DNA of 64,000 nt from Bolinopsis microptera (Eukaryota > Ctenophora > Tentaculata > Lobata > Bolinopsidae): assembly GCF_026151205.1 (NCBI RefSeq), contig NC_087074.1, forward strand, positions 16,102,962 through 16,166,961. The letters run 5' to 3'. Position 1 is the first letter of the stretch. Every line of letters starts with the position of its first letter. Below the pieces are notes generated by a model, which searched no databases, was not told where the DNA came from, and was given only the letters and a program-made list of their open reading frames with translations. Of the stretch, positions 22,101 to 33,514 are shown piece after piece. The translations under genes and the position numbers were made by a program.

Positions 22101-25100
22101 GACATTAACCAGTGGTCGGAAGTTTCATAACATTTCAGAAAAATTGTATAACTATATAAAAATGTATAAAAAAAATTACATTACTATATAAAAATTGCAT
22201 AAAAATTGATTAGGTAACATGTAAACGACCCCTAAAGTGGCTTCAATCCATCGCATATATCAACTACCAGTGTGAATTCATAAGAAATGAATCATAATTT
22301 GCCGGACTGATCTCAGGAAATTCATTTGATTTCTGAATTTTTCAACTATTAATGATTCAGCCAAGTTTTTCATTTTTTAAATGATACTTATACAGTTTTT
22401 TATAGAACATAATCTCGGAGTAGTTTTTATTGCCTCTCTTCTGTTGGGACAGTCTCCGCTTTTTGGTTGTCCGAATAATTAAAATTATAATCGTCTTTGG
22501 TTTGCGCCTGGGCGCCTCGACGGAAATTTCACCACTCTGCATCATCCCCTCTACAACTGCCTACTACTTAAATATAAAGATCAAATTAAGCCATTGTGAT
22601 TTATTGAAATTTGTAGGATTACTCCTGTCCAACGGGTGTGCAGCAGTGCAGGCTGCAGCATTGGAACCTAGACCGCAGTTTAGTATGATACATTGTCACA
22701 TCCTTCAGCTGAGGGTAGAATTACTTTAGACCATTAAGATCCTTAATTCTTCACATAAATCATGGCCTATCTTGTATTTTAATTATTTGCATTGTACATT
22801 TGTACATACTTGTGTGTAAAATTGCGACTTTGTTCGAACTCAGTATCCTATTTAATCAGCTGTTTTTTGCTCTATTTATTTGACAACATTATGGTTTCGT
22901 ACGTTTACAAAATGGTAAGCTAAGTTTTTTTCTAACCTATTTCTATTAGAATACTTAGAAGCAAATCAGGAGTGAGGGGCTTATAATTTTAGATTATATC
23001 CTAATGAGTCGTGCAAATCGTATCCTAGTGAGTGCTATGAAACTGAGAAATGGGCCAATTATCTCCAGATAACAAAGGTTGTTATAGATTTAATTACCTT
23101 GTTGGCCGCTTTACAAGAAAACCCGCCGCTGTTCATCAAATTACAGTTTGTTTGATTTGACGAGACCTGCTTTGTTCTCAGTCGAAGAAAGACGCAAGAT
23201 TCTTATTTACAAAATATTTATATAAGAATTACTGGCCACGTTCATTTCAACGATCACTTTCAGATGACCCATCGGGGATGCCAGACAGAACAAGTTTTAG
23301 ACAGTATGCAAGAGGCTCACTTCCGTGATATCTGGCAGAAAGAGCGGGAGTCTGAGTTATCTTTGGCAAGAGATACTGCTGTGGCGCTTGCCAGGGCACA
23401 TTGGGAGCGGGAGAGTGAGAAGACCGTGAGGAACAGAGTTGATATCATTGTCAAGTAAGTAATTAATTGTTACCGACTTGGCACCGAAGAGCTACTCGCT
23501 TTTCTGGACAGTCTGGATTGGATAGTTCTTTATCGATACAGTATTAAATTTCTTGATCTATTTACTGGTTTACACTTCAAGAAAGACTTTTATCAAAACC
23601 TGCTTTGTTGTTTATTCGATAAACTGTCTGATTGAGTAGGCCTGATTAAAAATTATGATACAGGACTGACCTCGACACTATTTTAAGGTCTAAGAAGGAC
23701 GAATGGTTGAGAGAGGCTTCAAAATCGAGTGAAAAGCAAGTCGAGGACCTCAAATCACAATTAAAAGATACTGTCAGCAAAACTGAGGTTTTTATTTGCC
23801 AACAGTTGTCACAATATTTTATTCTGCCATACCTTAATAGCTCTGCGGCTCTGCCAGTTCAAGTGAAGTAATTTGTTCGTCAACATAGCAAACTGAATAC
23901 TGAATGGTCCTGTTTGCCCAGGACATGCGGCGGAAAGTGGAGTTGGAATATAAAAAGAGTTTATCACGTACTAACGAAGAGTACAAGAACGAAATGAACA
24001 GACTTCTCAAAGCTGAGCGAGACAAATCCTCTAAATGTGAAAAGAGGTGAGAGCAACACAACAATACAATTTTAGATACATTTTTTAGGAAAGCAAAACC
24101 CTGACATTTGATCTATAAATATAAATCTCCTTACTCAACTCACCCCTCCCCAGGCTGACACAAGTACAACAGGACTTGGACCGTTGTAAGGATTCAATAT
24201 CACGGTTACGCTCTGAGAACTCTACCTACATGCAGGGAGAACTTAAACAGAAACTAGAGCTGGACAAGCTCTCAGCCATGTTCGATCAGTTGAAGTGCTC
24301 TGAAGAGCTGCTGAGGGAGAAATCCGAGAATTCCAGCAACGAGATCGAGCGTTTGAAAGACAAGATGGAGAGGGGTAGTCAGAAGGTAACAGCCTTTTAA
24401 TTTTTATTCAATTTACCGTTTCACGATTGTTGATAGAACGATAGAAGTTTCTTATCTTAATTTTCGAACTTAATCGACAAATGGATTATTTTTTCTTAGC
24501 GGCACCGTTAGAGTCTTTAAGTATAGATGTTTGATGGGTAGCACCTCGGTTATTTGCACGAAGTGTTATTTTCTAAACTGAGATTTGAGAGCCTCTACCA
24601 GTCACAACATAGTTTAGACAGTGACGGCTGTCCTTAAGCTTTGACATTAAGGCCCGGCTCGATATCTTAGCAAACATTACCCTGATCACTGTTGGACTCG
24701 AAACTTATGTAATAAAATCTCCCAGGAATCCGTTGTAAGATCACAATGTGAGTCAGTCATCAGTCAGATGAAAGAAGAGTTGCTAAGGTATGCAGAGAAT
24801 GCCAACAGACAAGCTCTGGAATACGTCGAGAAAGCTGTGTCACAAAGCAAAGAGAGCACCGCTGCTAAATACAAGAAGTACTATCAGAGGTTAGTTTTAG
24901 TTTTCGTAATCAATCTCAAAATCTTTCTTTCCGCGTGGAGTAAATGATAATTGATGATTGGGTGATGATATCTGGCAACGTTCAATAATTTCCCCCATTT
25001 CAGGTTACTGTATTGTCTCATTGAGAAGCACCCAAATGTGAAGGGCACAGTGAAACACCTGCAACTCACCCTTCCTAAACAGGTTTCTATAATACCTACC

Positions 25101-25565
25101 AAGCCTTTAAGAAACTTGTGATGCAAATTGCAATGGTCACACCAAGAAGTTTGATAAGCTTTTTTCAGTGGAGCGGAAGTAATCTATCGAGGACAACTTC
25201 GTAACTTACTTACTATCTATTCCAACTATTTGTTCTCAACTATTTGTTTTCAGGTGCCCAGAACCCCGATATCCACCATGTCCCCTCGTTCCCGTACCAA
25301 ACCAGTTATAGACATGGATCGGCTCACACAAAACTCCAACGACAGTGGTCTACCTGCCACCCAGGAATCATTGTTCAGTTCCCAAACTCAGTCCCCCTAC
25401 CGGCACTCCCCGTACCGCCAGCAATCTCCCCTCAGGAGTTCGCCTCGTCAGCAACATTCGCCCTGCCGGCACTCGCCAAGCCGAACTTGCGCGCGATTTA
25501 ATTGCAATTTAGGACAGGGTGATTCCAGTGTTAGACGGAAGTTAAACTTAGGAAATAAAGTTTAG
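13130..25565 (+). CDS. CEP152: CEP152/Asterless-like centriole duplication protein, 22 exons
   Basis: Exons: 13130-13225, 13413-13655, 13820-14083, 14239-14297, 14673-14786, 15029-15149, 15333-15464, 16648-16818, 17015-17175, 17418-17589, 17850-18030, 20052-20196, 20354-20477, 20662-20767, 20889-21004, 23264-23454, 23664-23787, 23922-24046, 24154-24385, 24726-24889, 25004-25082, 25254-25565; all phases agree, giving about 1143 residues. The acidic N-terminus (DDDIEDYDDWEPDEE) matches the region where CEP152 binds PLK4. The middle is long coiled coil. GCQTEQV matches the vertebrate CGSQTDQV motif, and SKESTAAKYKKYYQRLL matches its conserved C-terminal helix. CEP152 recruits PLK4 to start procentrioles. 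The vertebrate protein is about 1700 residues and the fly one about 1000. The exon 15 donor is weak (GAAT|GTGTCT), so a small exon may be missing there. An AATAAA lies inside the last codons (25554). Confidence 0.82.
15951..16555. repeat. 15-bp minisatellite, about 40 copies, in a CEP152 intron
   Basis: The unit is AAGTAACCGTGTGCT with variants at two positions (CCG/CTG/CTT). Because 15 is a multiple of three and the unit lacks stops, it gives long false ORFs on both strands (repeats of SNRVL and of LLSTR). It lies between exons 7 and 8. Confidence 0.95.
18264..19028 (-). CDS. Secreted Cu/Zn superoxide dismutase-like protein, one copper ligand replaced
   Basis: A 254-residue single-exon ORF, antisense within CEP152 intron 11. 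Residues 1-18 form a signal peptide (LLCLLLLGVAAHSVTA). The fold motifs are GLHIHS (two copper His), CSAASTGGHFNPE (disulfide Cys and bridging His), DHGG and RHLGDIGNV (zinc His, His, Asp), and a C-terminal Cys in GIACCT. Where the fourth copper His (His120 of human SOD1, in VVHE) should be, the sequence reads VVLQG, so Gln replaces it. About 65 extra residues, including a basic stretch (EKAEKKRKRALKKGK), sit between the zinc loop and this strand. Family members dismutate superoxide outside the cell; with this change activity may be reduced, or the protein may have another role. Exon structure and start look certain. Confidence 0.88.
   Translation of the reverse strand: MLLCLLLLGVAAHSVTALQARCTMKLHKNGTKIGTVIFTSNGNKQRIEAYLKGDPDVITKGYHGLHIHSNPVKRNDCSAASTGGHFNPEGSDHGGLHFPSNSRHLGDIGNVRAGERGEVNQVHKITVDPLADEVGSGMIESLFVCAAEPFMLWPDGREERIVDLEKAEKKRKRALKKGKPTYSIVLKEPDCYQPVWNRDTFTLNSAKFALEGKQSIVGKAVVLQGREDLWKRGGDGNEDVGIACCTLKLVEEEA
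19240..19292. repeat. Short tandem duplication
   Basis: GTGGGATAATATAAGTCGCAC occurs twice in a row (19252 and 19273). No function is apparent. Confidence 0.8.
20525..20630. repeat. Degenerate 13-15 bp repeat in a CEP152 intron
   Basis: About seven imperfect copies of TTTGACAGAAAC lie just downstream of exon 13. Confidence 0.8.
21120..23250. other. Large CEP152 intron 15, mostly featureless
   Basis: 2.2 kb, AT-rich, with a CpG-rich island near 21170-21260 (GCTGCCGCCGCGCGCAGCAG). Around 22207-22232 is a decayed copy of one end of MITE family B (GATTAGGTAACATGTAAACG, then ACCCCTAA). I see no exon here, although the weak exon 15 donor leaves room for one. Confidence 0.45.
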
Positions 25566-26045
25566 ATATGATAGTATTTATGAATATAGAATGTAATATT
25601 TATGTGAAACTGTACCATACTTGATTGTAATTATAATGACTTCCCGTTTGTTGGAAGCCTCAGGGGTTGGATCCTGTGTTTTATCTATTTTTATCGTGAT
25701 TCTATGAGTTCTTTTGCATTGGATGCTTGTTAGCGTTTGACTAAATTATGACATTACAGTTACATTTTTTTGCTGATTCATGCTTATTACTTAATATGAC
25801 ATAAACATTAAATGGATAAGTAATCGTATCACTGAGTCTCCAGCAACCCGTAGGCAGTATAACCGATTTTCATTTAGTAGTAAAACAAATTTAATGTTTG
25901 ATAAAAATGAAATAGTATCGACGGTTGAAATATTCTTTAACCATAATATGGTAAAGGGTCCCTACATTTATAATCTACAATCTAACATCTATCTAACATC
26001 ACAATCTCTGACTAAATGAAGTTATATGACCCTAAATCGTGTATC

Positions 26046-26216
26046 CTAATCCCACTGGGGTTCGTCAAAGTTCATGTTCTGGTCGAAGTAGTCCACCGCA
26101 CTATCCCCGACCTCGTGGTGTTGCAGAACTCCGTGAAGGTACACGCCTCCTCCGTAGCAGGGCAGATGCTCGAATATTCTCAAATGTACGAATTCCCCGT
26201 GAGCTGCCGTCTTAAC
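26046..26216 (-). CDS. Second, alternative last exon of the cystatin gene
   Basis: On the minus strand an acceptor (CTTATGTCCAG) is followed by 57 codons in phase 0. They start VKTAAHGEFVHLRIFEHLP and end at TAG (26048-26046). This is a second copy of the cystatin C-terminal hairpin: FVHLRIFEHLP corresponds to vertebrate stefin FVHLRVFQSLP. It has the same start phase and first residues (VK) as the exon at 27210, so exon 3 could splice to either. It lacks upstream exons of its own. It may be an alternative exon, the last exon of a decayed duplicate gene, or a relic; its intact frame argues for use. Confidence 0.7.
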   Translation of the reverse strand, partial: VKTAAHGEFVHLRIFEHLPCYGGGVYLHGVLQHHEVGDSAVDYFDQNMNFDEPQWD

Positions 26217-27078
26217 CTGGACATAAGTTATTTACGGCACGAGGTATCCCTAATCCCTGATGGTGGTTTTAAAACGCTGGAGACCATACTTAATGATTAA
26301 ACTTAGCAATTAGAATTTATTGTGGAGATAGACCGTTCACCTTGTCTTGACTCACGGTACACTGGCTAGAGAGTCCCTCTGCCGACAGTTTTCTGTCAGA
26401 TGACTGGATGACATGATTAATTTGATTCTTATTATAATATGTACTGTACTGTAGTGTCACGCGCGCGTCGCGTTGGTTAATTAGATTTCAGCGCAGATAA
26501 GTCTGCAAAATTACATTCGGCGCCGCGCTCAGCCGCCTAACACAATCTCAAAATTACACCAGATTGCATTTAGCGATTGAGTTTCACCCTATATTCCACT
26601 TTCCAGCAGGTGGTATTGCTTTACATTGCGAATGAAATATTTTGTGTATGGTTCCACAGCTGGCTCATCTTATTGCATTAGGCACACCGAAGAATCTCCT
26701 AGATTGTGTGATAAATCAATTATGTTATGTAGATCATGCTACAGCTGTTGATTCAGAACTAAGACACATTATTTCCATATTCCGAATGCAAATTTGAAAT
26801 TACAAAAATGTTAAACATGCAATGTATTCGTCAGCATTAAAGATCAACGATCGATAATTCCCCAAAAGAAATAGTTTTTATGAAAACAATGCAAGCAAAT
26901 TATGCAAGAAGTAAGCAATCTATGAAGGAAAACATTTGAAACATTTAGTACACTCTAAATTCTACCAACACTCAATGAAAAGAATATACTGTCTGAGAAA
27001 AATATTTCAAAACAATCACATGTTTCAATGTAACATAACAATAGTTCTAATAAGTTGTAGACATCTATGTAGAAGAGT

Positions 27079-28874
27079 CTAGAAATGCTCGATTGGGCAC
27101 GCCTCCGTCTTGGAATGCTGAATAGAGTGTAGAGAAAGTTCTCCACCGGCATGAGGTAAACTCTTGTGTACTCTTAGGTGCACGTGCTCCCCATCATCAG
27201 CAACTTTAACCTGGTTAATATACACAGCTACAGCTAAAAATCAATGAGATCATACATATACCGTGCTTGTAATCATGTTTGTACGGTCAGCTGATTTTGC
27301 GATAGAATCACGTTTTACGTCAAAAATCTGATGAAAGTTCTCTAAATTTACATTTTGAATAACTGCCGCAATCAATTTTTTATATTTTTATAAGCGTAAC
27401 AAAGTAAAGGATGTTATAGCCCGACTAAAAGTTTCATGTGGATGTGTGAACAACAATCTTAGGGACATATTTTCATGTAGATAAGAAATGCAATATCTTT
27501 TGGCCTTTGGGTATTATATAACTTGTTCCTTATTGCTTTAGCCGAGACGGTAAATACGCCGCAATAAGGGAAGTGGAAGTGCTATGTTCGAACCTTATCT
27601 TGAGTAGCTGTTACTCAACTGGGTGGGGTAGGAACAAGAATGTGTCAAGTTCTGCCGCATTTTTGAAAGAATGACCTAAAATATTTGGTAAGGGGTCGTT
27701 CACATATTACGTAATCACTTTTTGGACAATTTTTACCCCCCCCCCCCCCTCCGTAATCAGTTTTACACATAGCTATTGTATCAAAATAACACTACCGTAA
27801 TCATTTGGAAACCCCCCGGCCCCCCCCCCTCGGCTGATTACGTAATATGTGAACGACCCCTAAGAAAAAGAAAGTTACCTTGACAAAGTAGTTAGTTCCA
27901 GCAACCACTTGAGTTGTGTAGGAATGTGGCTCAAACACCGAGTAGGATTTCTTAGCATGATCTTCAACCGCACCCTTTACCTATGGAGAAACAGTTAATT
28001 GGTTTTCAGTACTGTTTGCATTATATATATATTATACAGGTAGGTATATAAGAGTGAGGCACCCTATTGAAAACTATCCAAAATAATTAGAATTGGATAA
28101 AAACTGTGCAAATGTTTTACCTGAGTGACGATAGCCCGAATCTCGTCATTTGCAGGTTTAGCGTCACTAGTTCCACCGCACTTCATGTCTAAATGGGGAA
28201 CATTTTAGTTGGTTCATTTTAAAACCTTCTGCTTAGATCATTTTATATAATAACTTGAGTAAAAAAAAAATTATATATTTGATTTAAAATGTCCTTGTTC
28301 AAAACATAAAATCACATATTTTGGGCAAATTAACATTAAGTTCTGTTAACTATGACGTATGCCTGGCTTATGAGCAAAAAGATTTTTATATTGCCATATG
28401 AATAAATGTTGATTTGTGTGTCAGATGATTTATCTGTGAGAAGTATTTTGACAAATTACCAGTAGCACGTGATATTTACAGAACACACAAGGCAGGAGGA
28501 GATCGGGTAGATCGTTTTAAGACTTGCCCTTTACGATCATTCTAGAGTCTAGCAAGTAACGTGACAAGCTATTTAGGGGAAATCAAAAACGCAATCTACC
28601 ATCACTAAAGTGTACACTGTAAGGCATTTGTAACTTTATATTTCTTTTGTTCAAACTTTTACAATTAACATACGTGCTCATTGTTCTGGTATTAATAGAG
28701 CAAGGGGCAATGGAAGCGACTGAATGTACATATTGTATTTGTACAATGTACACATCTTTAAACAGTAAACTACATAGAGAATTTAGGGAAACTGATAAAT
28801 AGTTAAGATAATCTATACTCACAAGCCACAGTAAGGAGTCCGCACAGTATTAAGCAGAAAGAAAGTGACTTCAT
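27079..28874 (-). CDS. Secreted stefin-type cystatin (cysteine protease inhibitor), four exons
   Basis: Minus-strand exons 28874-28823, 28188-28121, 27980-27879 and 27210-27079 join in phase into 117 residues. Residues 1-17 are a signal peptide (MKSLSFCLILCGLLTVA). The mature part starts MKCGGTSDAKPAN, with the N-terminal glycines that enter the protease site. QVVAGTNYFVK is the first inhibitory hairpin, and HVHLRVHKSLPH the stefin-type second hairpin. Cystatins block papain-type proteases (cathepsins). Vertebrate stefins have no signal peptide, but jellyfish cystatin does, which fits a cnidarian source. Intron 3 contains a MITE (27692-27860). A second possible last exon lies downstream at 26216-26046. 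Confidence 0.9.
27692..27860. mobile_element. Harbinger-type MITE (family B, copy 1)
   Basis: Inverted ends GGGGTCGTTCACATATTACG and CGTAATATGTGAACGACCCC, flanked by TAA on each side (27689-27691, 27861-27863). A 3-bp TAA/TTA duplication is typical of PIF/Harbinger elements. It is 169 bp, with long C runs inside and no ORF. It sits in the cystatin intron. Confidence 0.88.
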
Positions 28875-30773
28875 AATAGGAGAGGACAGTGACAAAACAA
28901 ACTAGATAAACTGGTGAAATGACTTAATACAAACGTGAAATTGTATATCCTTTGTTCTGGAAGTTGCAAGATAAGATACCAGGTGCACTACCTGGACACG
29001 TCTCATCATAAAACAAATAGGCTTGCAGTATTGTGTTCAGCAGGCACACTACCTGTTCCGTTTATATGAGCACCAGAGGCAATATATTAGTGCGGTGTGT
29101 GCAGAATTGCACTATTGACCTAATACCGCACTTTTCCGCACTATTAGCCGATACCCGTTCTATCAGATTTGTGCACCTGGTACTGTTGTGAAAAGATCGA
29201 CATGCACATAACTATGATTCTAGGGTCAAACGTTTTTCATGACGCACCATCGGAAGGAAAGTGTATCATATGGCAAGTAGTCGATAATTGATAAAAAACT
29301 AAAGACGATTAATCTTGGTAAATTAATGAATTGATCTTGGCAAACTAATAACTCGATCGAAATCCCTCAACAGATACAAATTGAGTCACTTAAGCTACGT
29401 TTACATAATATAGCTTGTAGTCATTTTAGCTTGTACACACACAGTGTTGTAAAGTGTTGGAATCCAATGTTGTAAAATCATAATATTGTATACCCTGCTT
29501 CATCGCTAGCTAAACAACACCAGTCCTTATACCCGTCTAATTATAAAAGCTTCTATGAGAGTTATTCTAGAATTTTACATATTGATTTGTTAAGAAATTC
29601 GCTGTAACAATAATACCTCAATCCTGCAACGTTATATACCATTACCTGCTGATCAATCCAACCAGGAGAGCTCAGTTGAATTTTAGTTTAAAGTTTTCAA
29701 TTACGTTTGAGAAGTTTATCATGTATGATTACATAGAGAAATATCTTGTGTTTCACATTGGAAACTATTACAGTCTTTTAGAATACGTTTAACCTATTCC
29801 GCAATTAACATAGCAGTAACGATAGAAGGTAACCAGTTTTTTACACAAGAACCTGTTAAAACTATAATTGAGTCCAGAAAAATGCAATATGTAACGATCT
29901 GAAATGTATTACAATACAATGAAGCAAAATGTTTGCACACATGAATGATAAATTTGCGATGTTACGAAGTTCTACAATTCATCTGTAATGAAAAATAAAG
30001 TTTTAAAAATCGAACTTATAATCAGCTAAACGTGAAAAAATGTATCTTTAAAGTTAAAACATGAGTCAACGGATAATAATATTATGTACAAATAGCTTTC
30101 GTTGAGGCTGGTTTACGCAAATTTTTAATGATCTCTTAGAGGCATTGAGACTGTTACATCAGGATTGCACTTTCGATGAAATCCCTATTTCCTCGAATTT
30201 ATGATTCCAAAAAACGAGTGACTTGGAAAACTTCTCTAGCTTGAACAAGGTCGAGCTAAAGCATGATATCTATCTGACCTTTGCTGGAGCCTCAGCACTG
30301 ATTCAATACTTTAAAAAACCGTTATCATCAATCATGAACAGACTGTAGCTGTCAAAATGGTGATGCGCTGCTGAATACGGTCAAGTTTCAACCAATATAA
30401 TTTTTACGATATGAATATGATTACATTTTCTTCAGGAAGAACCAAAGTGAGAACCCGATAAGATAACAAAGCTAGGGCTTGTGCAAATTCTATTGGTTTC
30501 GGTAGAATCCAAGAAACTCGACACGGTATATGGAAATTTGTTGCACTTTTAACAGTTTAGGTTACAGTGTAGGTCACTTTGTAGATTAGATACGATGAGC
30601 TTTACTGTTCAAAAATTCAGAAGATTTATTAACGGGTGATACTCGTAAAATATTTGTTTCAAATATTAGGCCGTCGACAAGTCCAACTCGGCGCACGTCT
30701 TGGTAGGTTATAAACCTGCAAAAGATTTATTATTAATGTGTGTCTGAACTGATAATCAAATATAAAACGCCGA
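28875..30773. other. Gene-free stretch upstream of the cystatin gene
   Basis: 1.9 kb of AT-rich DNA with no ORF that looks coding on either strand. It should include the cystatin promoter. A short motif CCGCACTATTGACC/CCGCACTATTAGCC recurs near 29100-29155. Confidence 0.4.
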
Positions 30774-30780
30774 AATTCCA

Positions 30781-31629
30781 TAATAATAATAATTTAAACT
30801 TATAGATTATAGTGGCACAACAACTTAAAATGCACAGGTGTGCCACGAAAACAAGTCAGGATACAAGAAAACCTGAAAAGCAATCCACATTTAGGTTCCA
30901 AACCATAGAAAATTGTAAAGACTTGATACACTAAATTACAAGGTTAAGGGTATGCACTTAACAGTAGAAACGTTGAAAAATAGTAAATTAATTAATATCA
31001 AAAGCACGTTTAAAAAGAAACGTTTTGAGATACACTTTAAAAGATTCCAGTGACATGCAATTCTTAATTTCAAGAGGCAGCTCATTCCATAATTTAGGGC
31101 CAACTTTCTGAAACGATCTTTCTCCATACTGTGAATATACTCTTGGTTCAGTCAAATAGATAAGATGATTATAATTGGCATATTTAAACATATCACTTAA
31201 ATAATCTGGTCCCATACCATTAAGACATTTATAGACAAGAAGCAATAACTTATATTGAATTCTGTAACTAATATGCAGCCAATGAAGGTCTTTCAGAGTG
31301 TCTCCTAGATGATCATATTTATATAGTCCTACTATAGCTTTAGCAGCTGCATTCTGAACGAGTTGGAGTTGGTGGATGAGGTTGTCACTAATTCCATAAT
31401 AAAGAGCATTGCAGTAGTCCAATTTGCAGACAATGATGCTGTTAATTATAAGCTTGAGCTGAGCTTTACTAAAGAGATATTTTCTCCTTATAACATTCCT
31501 AAGGAGTCCACATTTAGCTGAACATACTAGTCCACAGAATTCCACCATGTAATTGAAGCTTAGGTGGAATAAACATCTGTAAGGACAACTTAACCACTGT
31601 CCAGAGATAAAGCTTACAGGTACAGTCTG
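30781..31629 (-). pseudogene. 5'-truncated LINE, transcriptase C-terminal part
   Basis: The minus strand reads SKLDYCNALYYGI-like (CKLDYCNALYYG), LQLVQNAAAKAIVG, LHWLHISYRIQYK, and a C-terminal GPKLWNELPLEI block ending at 30988. The 3' tail is a (TAA)n run at 30781-30795. AATTCCA occurs at 30774-30780 and 31538-31544 and may be the target duplication, in which case the element ends at 31537. LINE-like sequence may instead continue to the MITE at 31630. Confidence 0.75.
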
Positions 31630-32311
31630 CCCAGTGACATAAATTTAAAAAGGGACTAGGAATCCAGTCTGGAAAGAAAAAACGGCTACCATATATTTTT
31701 AAAACGACTACCATAAATTTTTCGGCCGCTCCGCGGCCGAATAACGGTTTCATTTTACTTTGCTAGTTATATTACAGAGGTTTAGTTATTCATTAGTATA
31801 GTTATTAATTCATTAGTATAGTTATTCATAATTGCCAAAAGATTGTGAAAGAATTCCTTTCCGGGTCTCGAACTCGCGATCTGCTAATATAGTACCGACG
31901 GATTAACCAACTAGGCTACGATTCCATGTACGCTTTTGTAATATTTACATATAGGTCTTCGCGCGTTCCTGCAACTACCATACTACCATACTACCAAACA
32001 GTCCATACTACCATACTGGTAGTAGGAAAATCTTGGATCCTGACAGGAATATCTTGGATTATTTGGTAACGCGCAAGTTAGGTGCAAGAACTAGGAATCT
32101 GCAGGAATCTGGCATTTGCGCTCGATTCGAACATCTTCTCGGATAAATATAGAATTAAAGTACAGTGCGCGGCGTTACAGTGTGTAACAACCGAGAGCGA
32201 CTATTTTAAAGTTGATTTAATAATTTTGTTGACAAAAATTAGTCGGCGTGGCTATGGAAATTAATATGGCTAGGAATTAGATTCTTAGATTCCTCACTTT
32301 ATGTCACTGGG
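31630..32311. mobile_element. hAT-type MITE (family A, copy 2)
   Basis: 682 bp, nearly identical to the copy at 10618, with the same 14-bp inverted ends. It is flanked by the 8-bp duplication ACAGTCTG (31622-31629, 32312-32319). High similarity between the copies suggests recent movement. Confidence 0.92.
31859..31920 (-). other. tRNA-like block inside hAT MITE copy 2
   Basis: Same A-box-like (TAGCCTAGTTGG) and B-box-like (GAGTTCGAGACCC) elements as in copy 1, with a few base differences. The B-box change A to G keeps the GTTCGA core. Confidence 0.6.
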
Positions 32312-32319
32312 ACAGTCTG

Positions 32320-33400
32320 TATGTTCAGCTAAATGTGGAGCCAAGAATGATCACAATCATATCCTCAACTGTAAGGGGTTGTTCACATATTACGTAATCA
32401 ATATTTTGGCAATTTTTACCCCCCCCCACTATATTACGTAATCAAGGTTTGACCCCCCCCCCCCCCCTAATCAAGACCCAACCCCCCTCCTATATTAATT
32501 TTATTACTGATTTAATTTTATTACTATCTTTTACATGTCCATGTTAAGCCATTTATTTATTAAAAGCTATCACAATGGATTAATGAATGAAATAATCGTA
32601 AAGCACTTACTAAACGACAATTGGTTTAAAAAACGAAAATTTTGATTACAGAATTAACGACCAAAATCCCCCCCGCCACGTAATCAACCGTAAGCATTTG
32701 AAAACTCCCCCCCCCCCCCCCTTGGCTGATTACGTAATATGTGAACGACCCCTAAGAGAGAGGGGTATGTGAACTACCGTCATAACAACGTGAGAGACTC
32801 CGTTGCTGAATACCTTAGGCTGGTGACCAAGGATGTGAGGATTGAGCCCCTTTTTACACCTATAGAATCAGCCAACTTCCAACAGAAGGGCAACAATGCT
32901 GATTTAATATAATAAGGCTAGGCTTGATATATCAGCAAGAGGAGTGTGGAGCACATTTGAGAGGACTTTCTTTGATGTGCGCATTTTCAATCCTACATCG
33001 CCTACACATCAAGGAAAGACCATGCCACAGCTCCACACTCTGCACGAGAATGAGAAAAAGAACCAGTACATGAACCGAGTGCTACAATTGGAGAAAGGGT
33101 CATTCGTCCCTCTAGTATTTACCACTACAGAAGGAATGGCACCTGAGGCCAAGCGTTTCATAAGGAGACTTGCTGTGTTGATAGCCACCAAGACAAAGGA
33201 GGACTACAGCCAGGTGATGTGTAATATCAGGACACGCCTGAGCATGGATATAATGAGGAGTGTGATAGTAGCAGTTAGAGGTGTACGTTGAAAGGCAAAG
33301 AAGGCATGGTTAGCCCCTATATCCAATGTCTCCTTCAACCTGATACCTGAAGACAAGAGCTACGAGGGATAGATGATATCTATTGCTCAGGATCTACGAT
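32320..33400 (+). pseudogene. Broken copy of a repeat ORF that I recall from cnidarian genomes
   Basis: Conceptual pieces: CSAKCGAKNDHNHILNCK (a Cys/His cluster, 32322-32374), then after a MITE YVNYRHNNVRDSVAEYL (from 32770). ARLDISARGVWSTFERTFFD, VRIFNPTSPTH and GSFVPLVFTT follow at 32910-33130, and RTRLSMDIMRSVIVAVRGVR ends at 33290. The ARGxW...FFDVR core with a Cys/His finger and RHN motif matches, from memory, ORFs repeated many times in Hydra and coral genomes, often next to reverse transcriptase. Its role is unknown; a nuclease has been my guess from the FFDVR pattern. It is broken by stops near 32908-32913 and by MITE B copy 2. Confidence 0.6.
32375..32752. mobile_element. Harbinger-type MITE (family B, copy 2)
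   Basis: Same inverted ends as the copy at 27692 (GGGGTTGTTCACATATTACG and CGTAATATGTGAACGACCCC) with TAA on both sides (32372-32374, 32753-32755). It is 378 bp with C runs and an AT-rich core, and it splits the repeat ORF pseudogene. Confidence 0.88.
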
Positions 33401-33514
33401 TGTGATCTGCCAATTGCATCACTTGATTTAATTTATTGTATATATATATACTGTTTGACATTTTGGCCAGTGCGCACAATCCACATTAAAATTTAGAAAG
33501 TATGTTCAGCTAAA

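Noticed and set aside
26016..26300. Plus-strand 94-codon ORF
   Set aside because: It is the opposite-strand shadow of the alternative cystatin exon, which has clear homology and an acceptor.
27737..27832. C-runs as a possible G-quadruplex regulatory element
   Set aside because: They belong to the interior of MITE family B and recur in its other copy.
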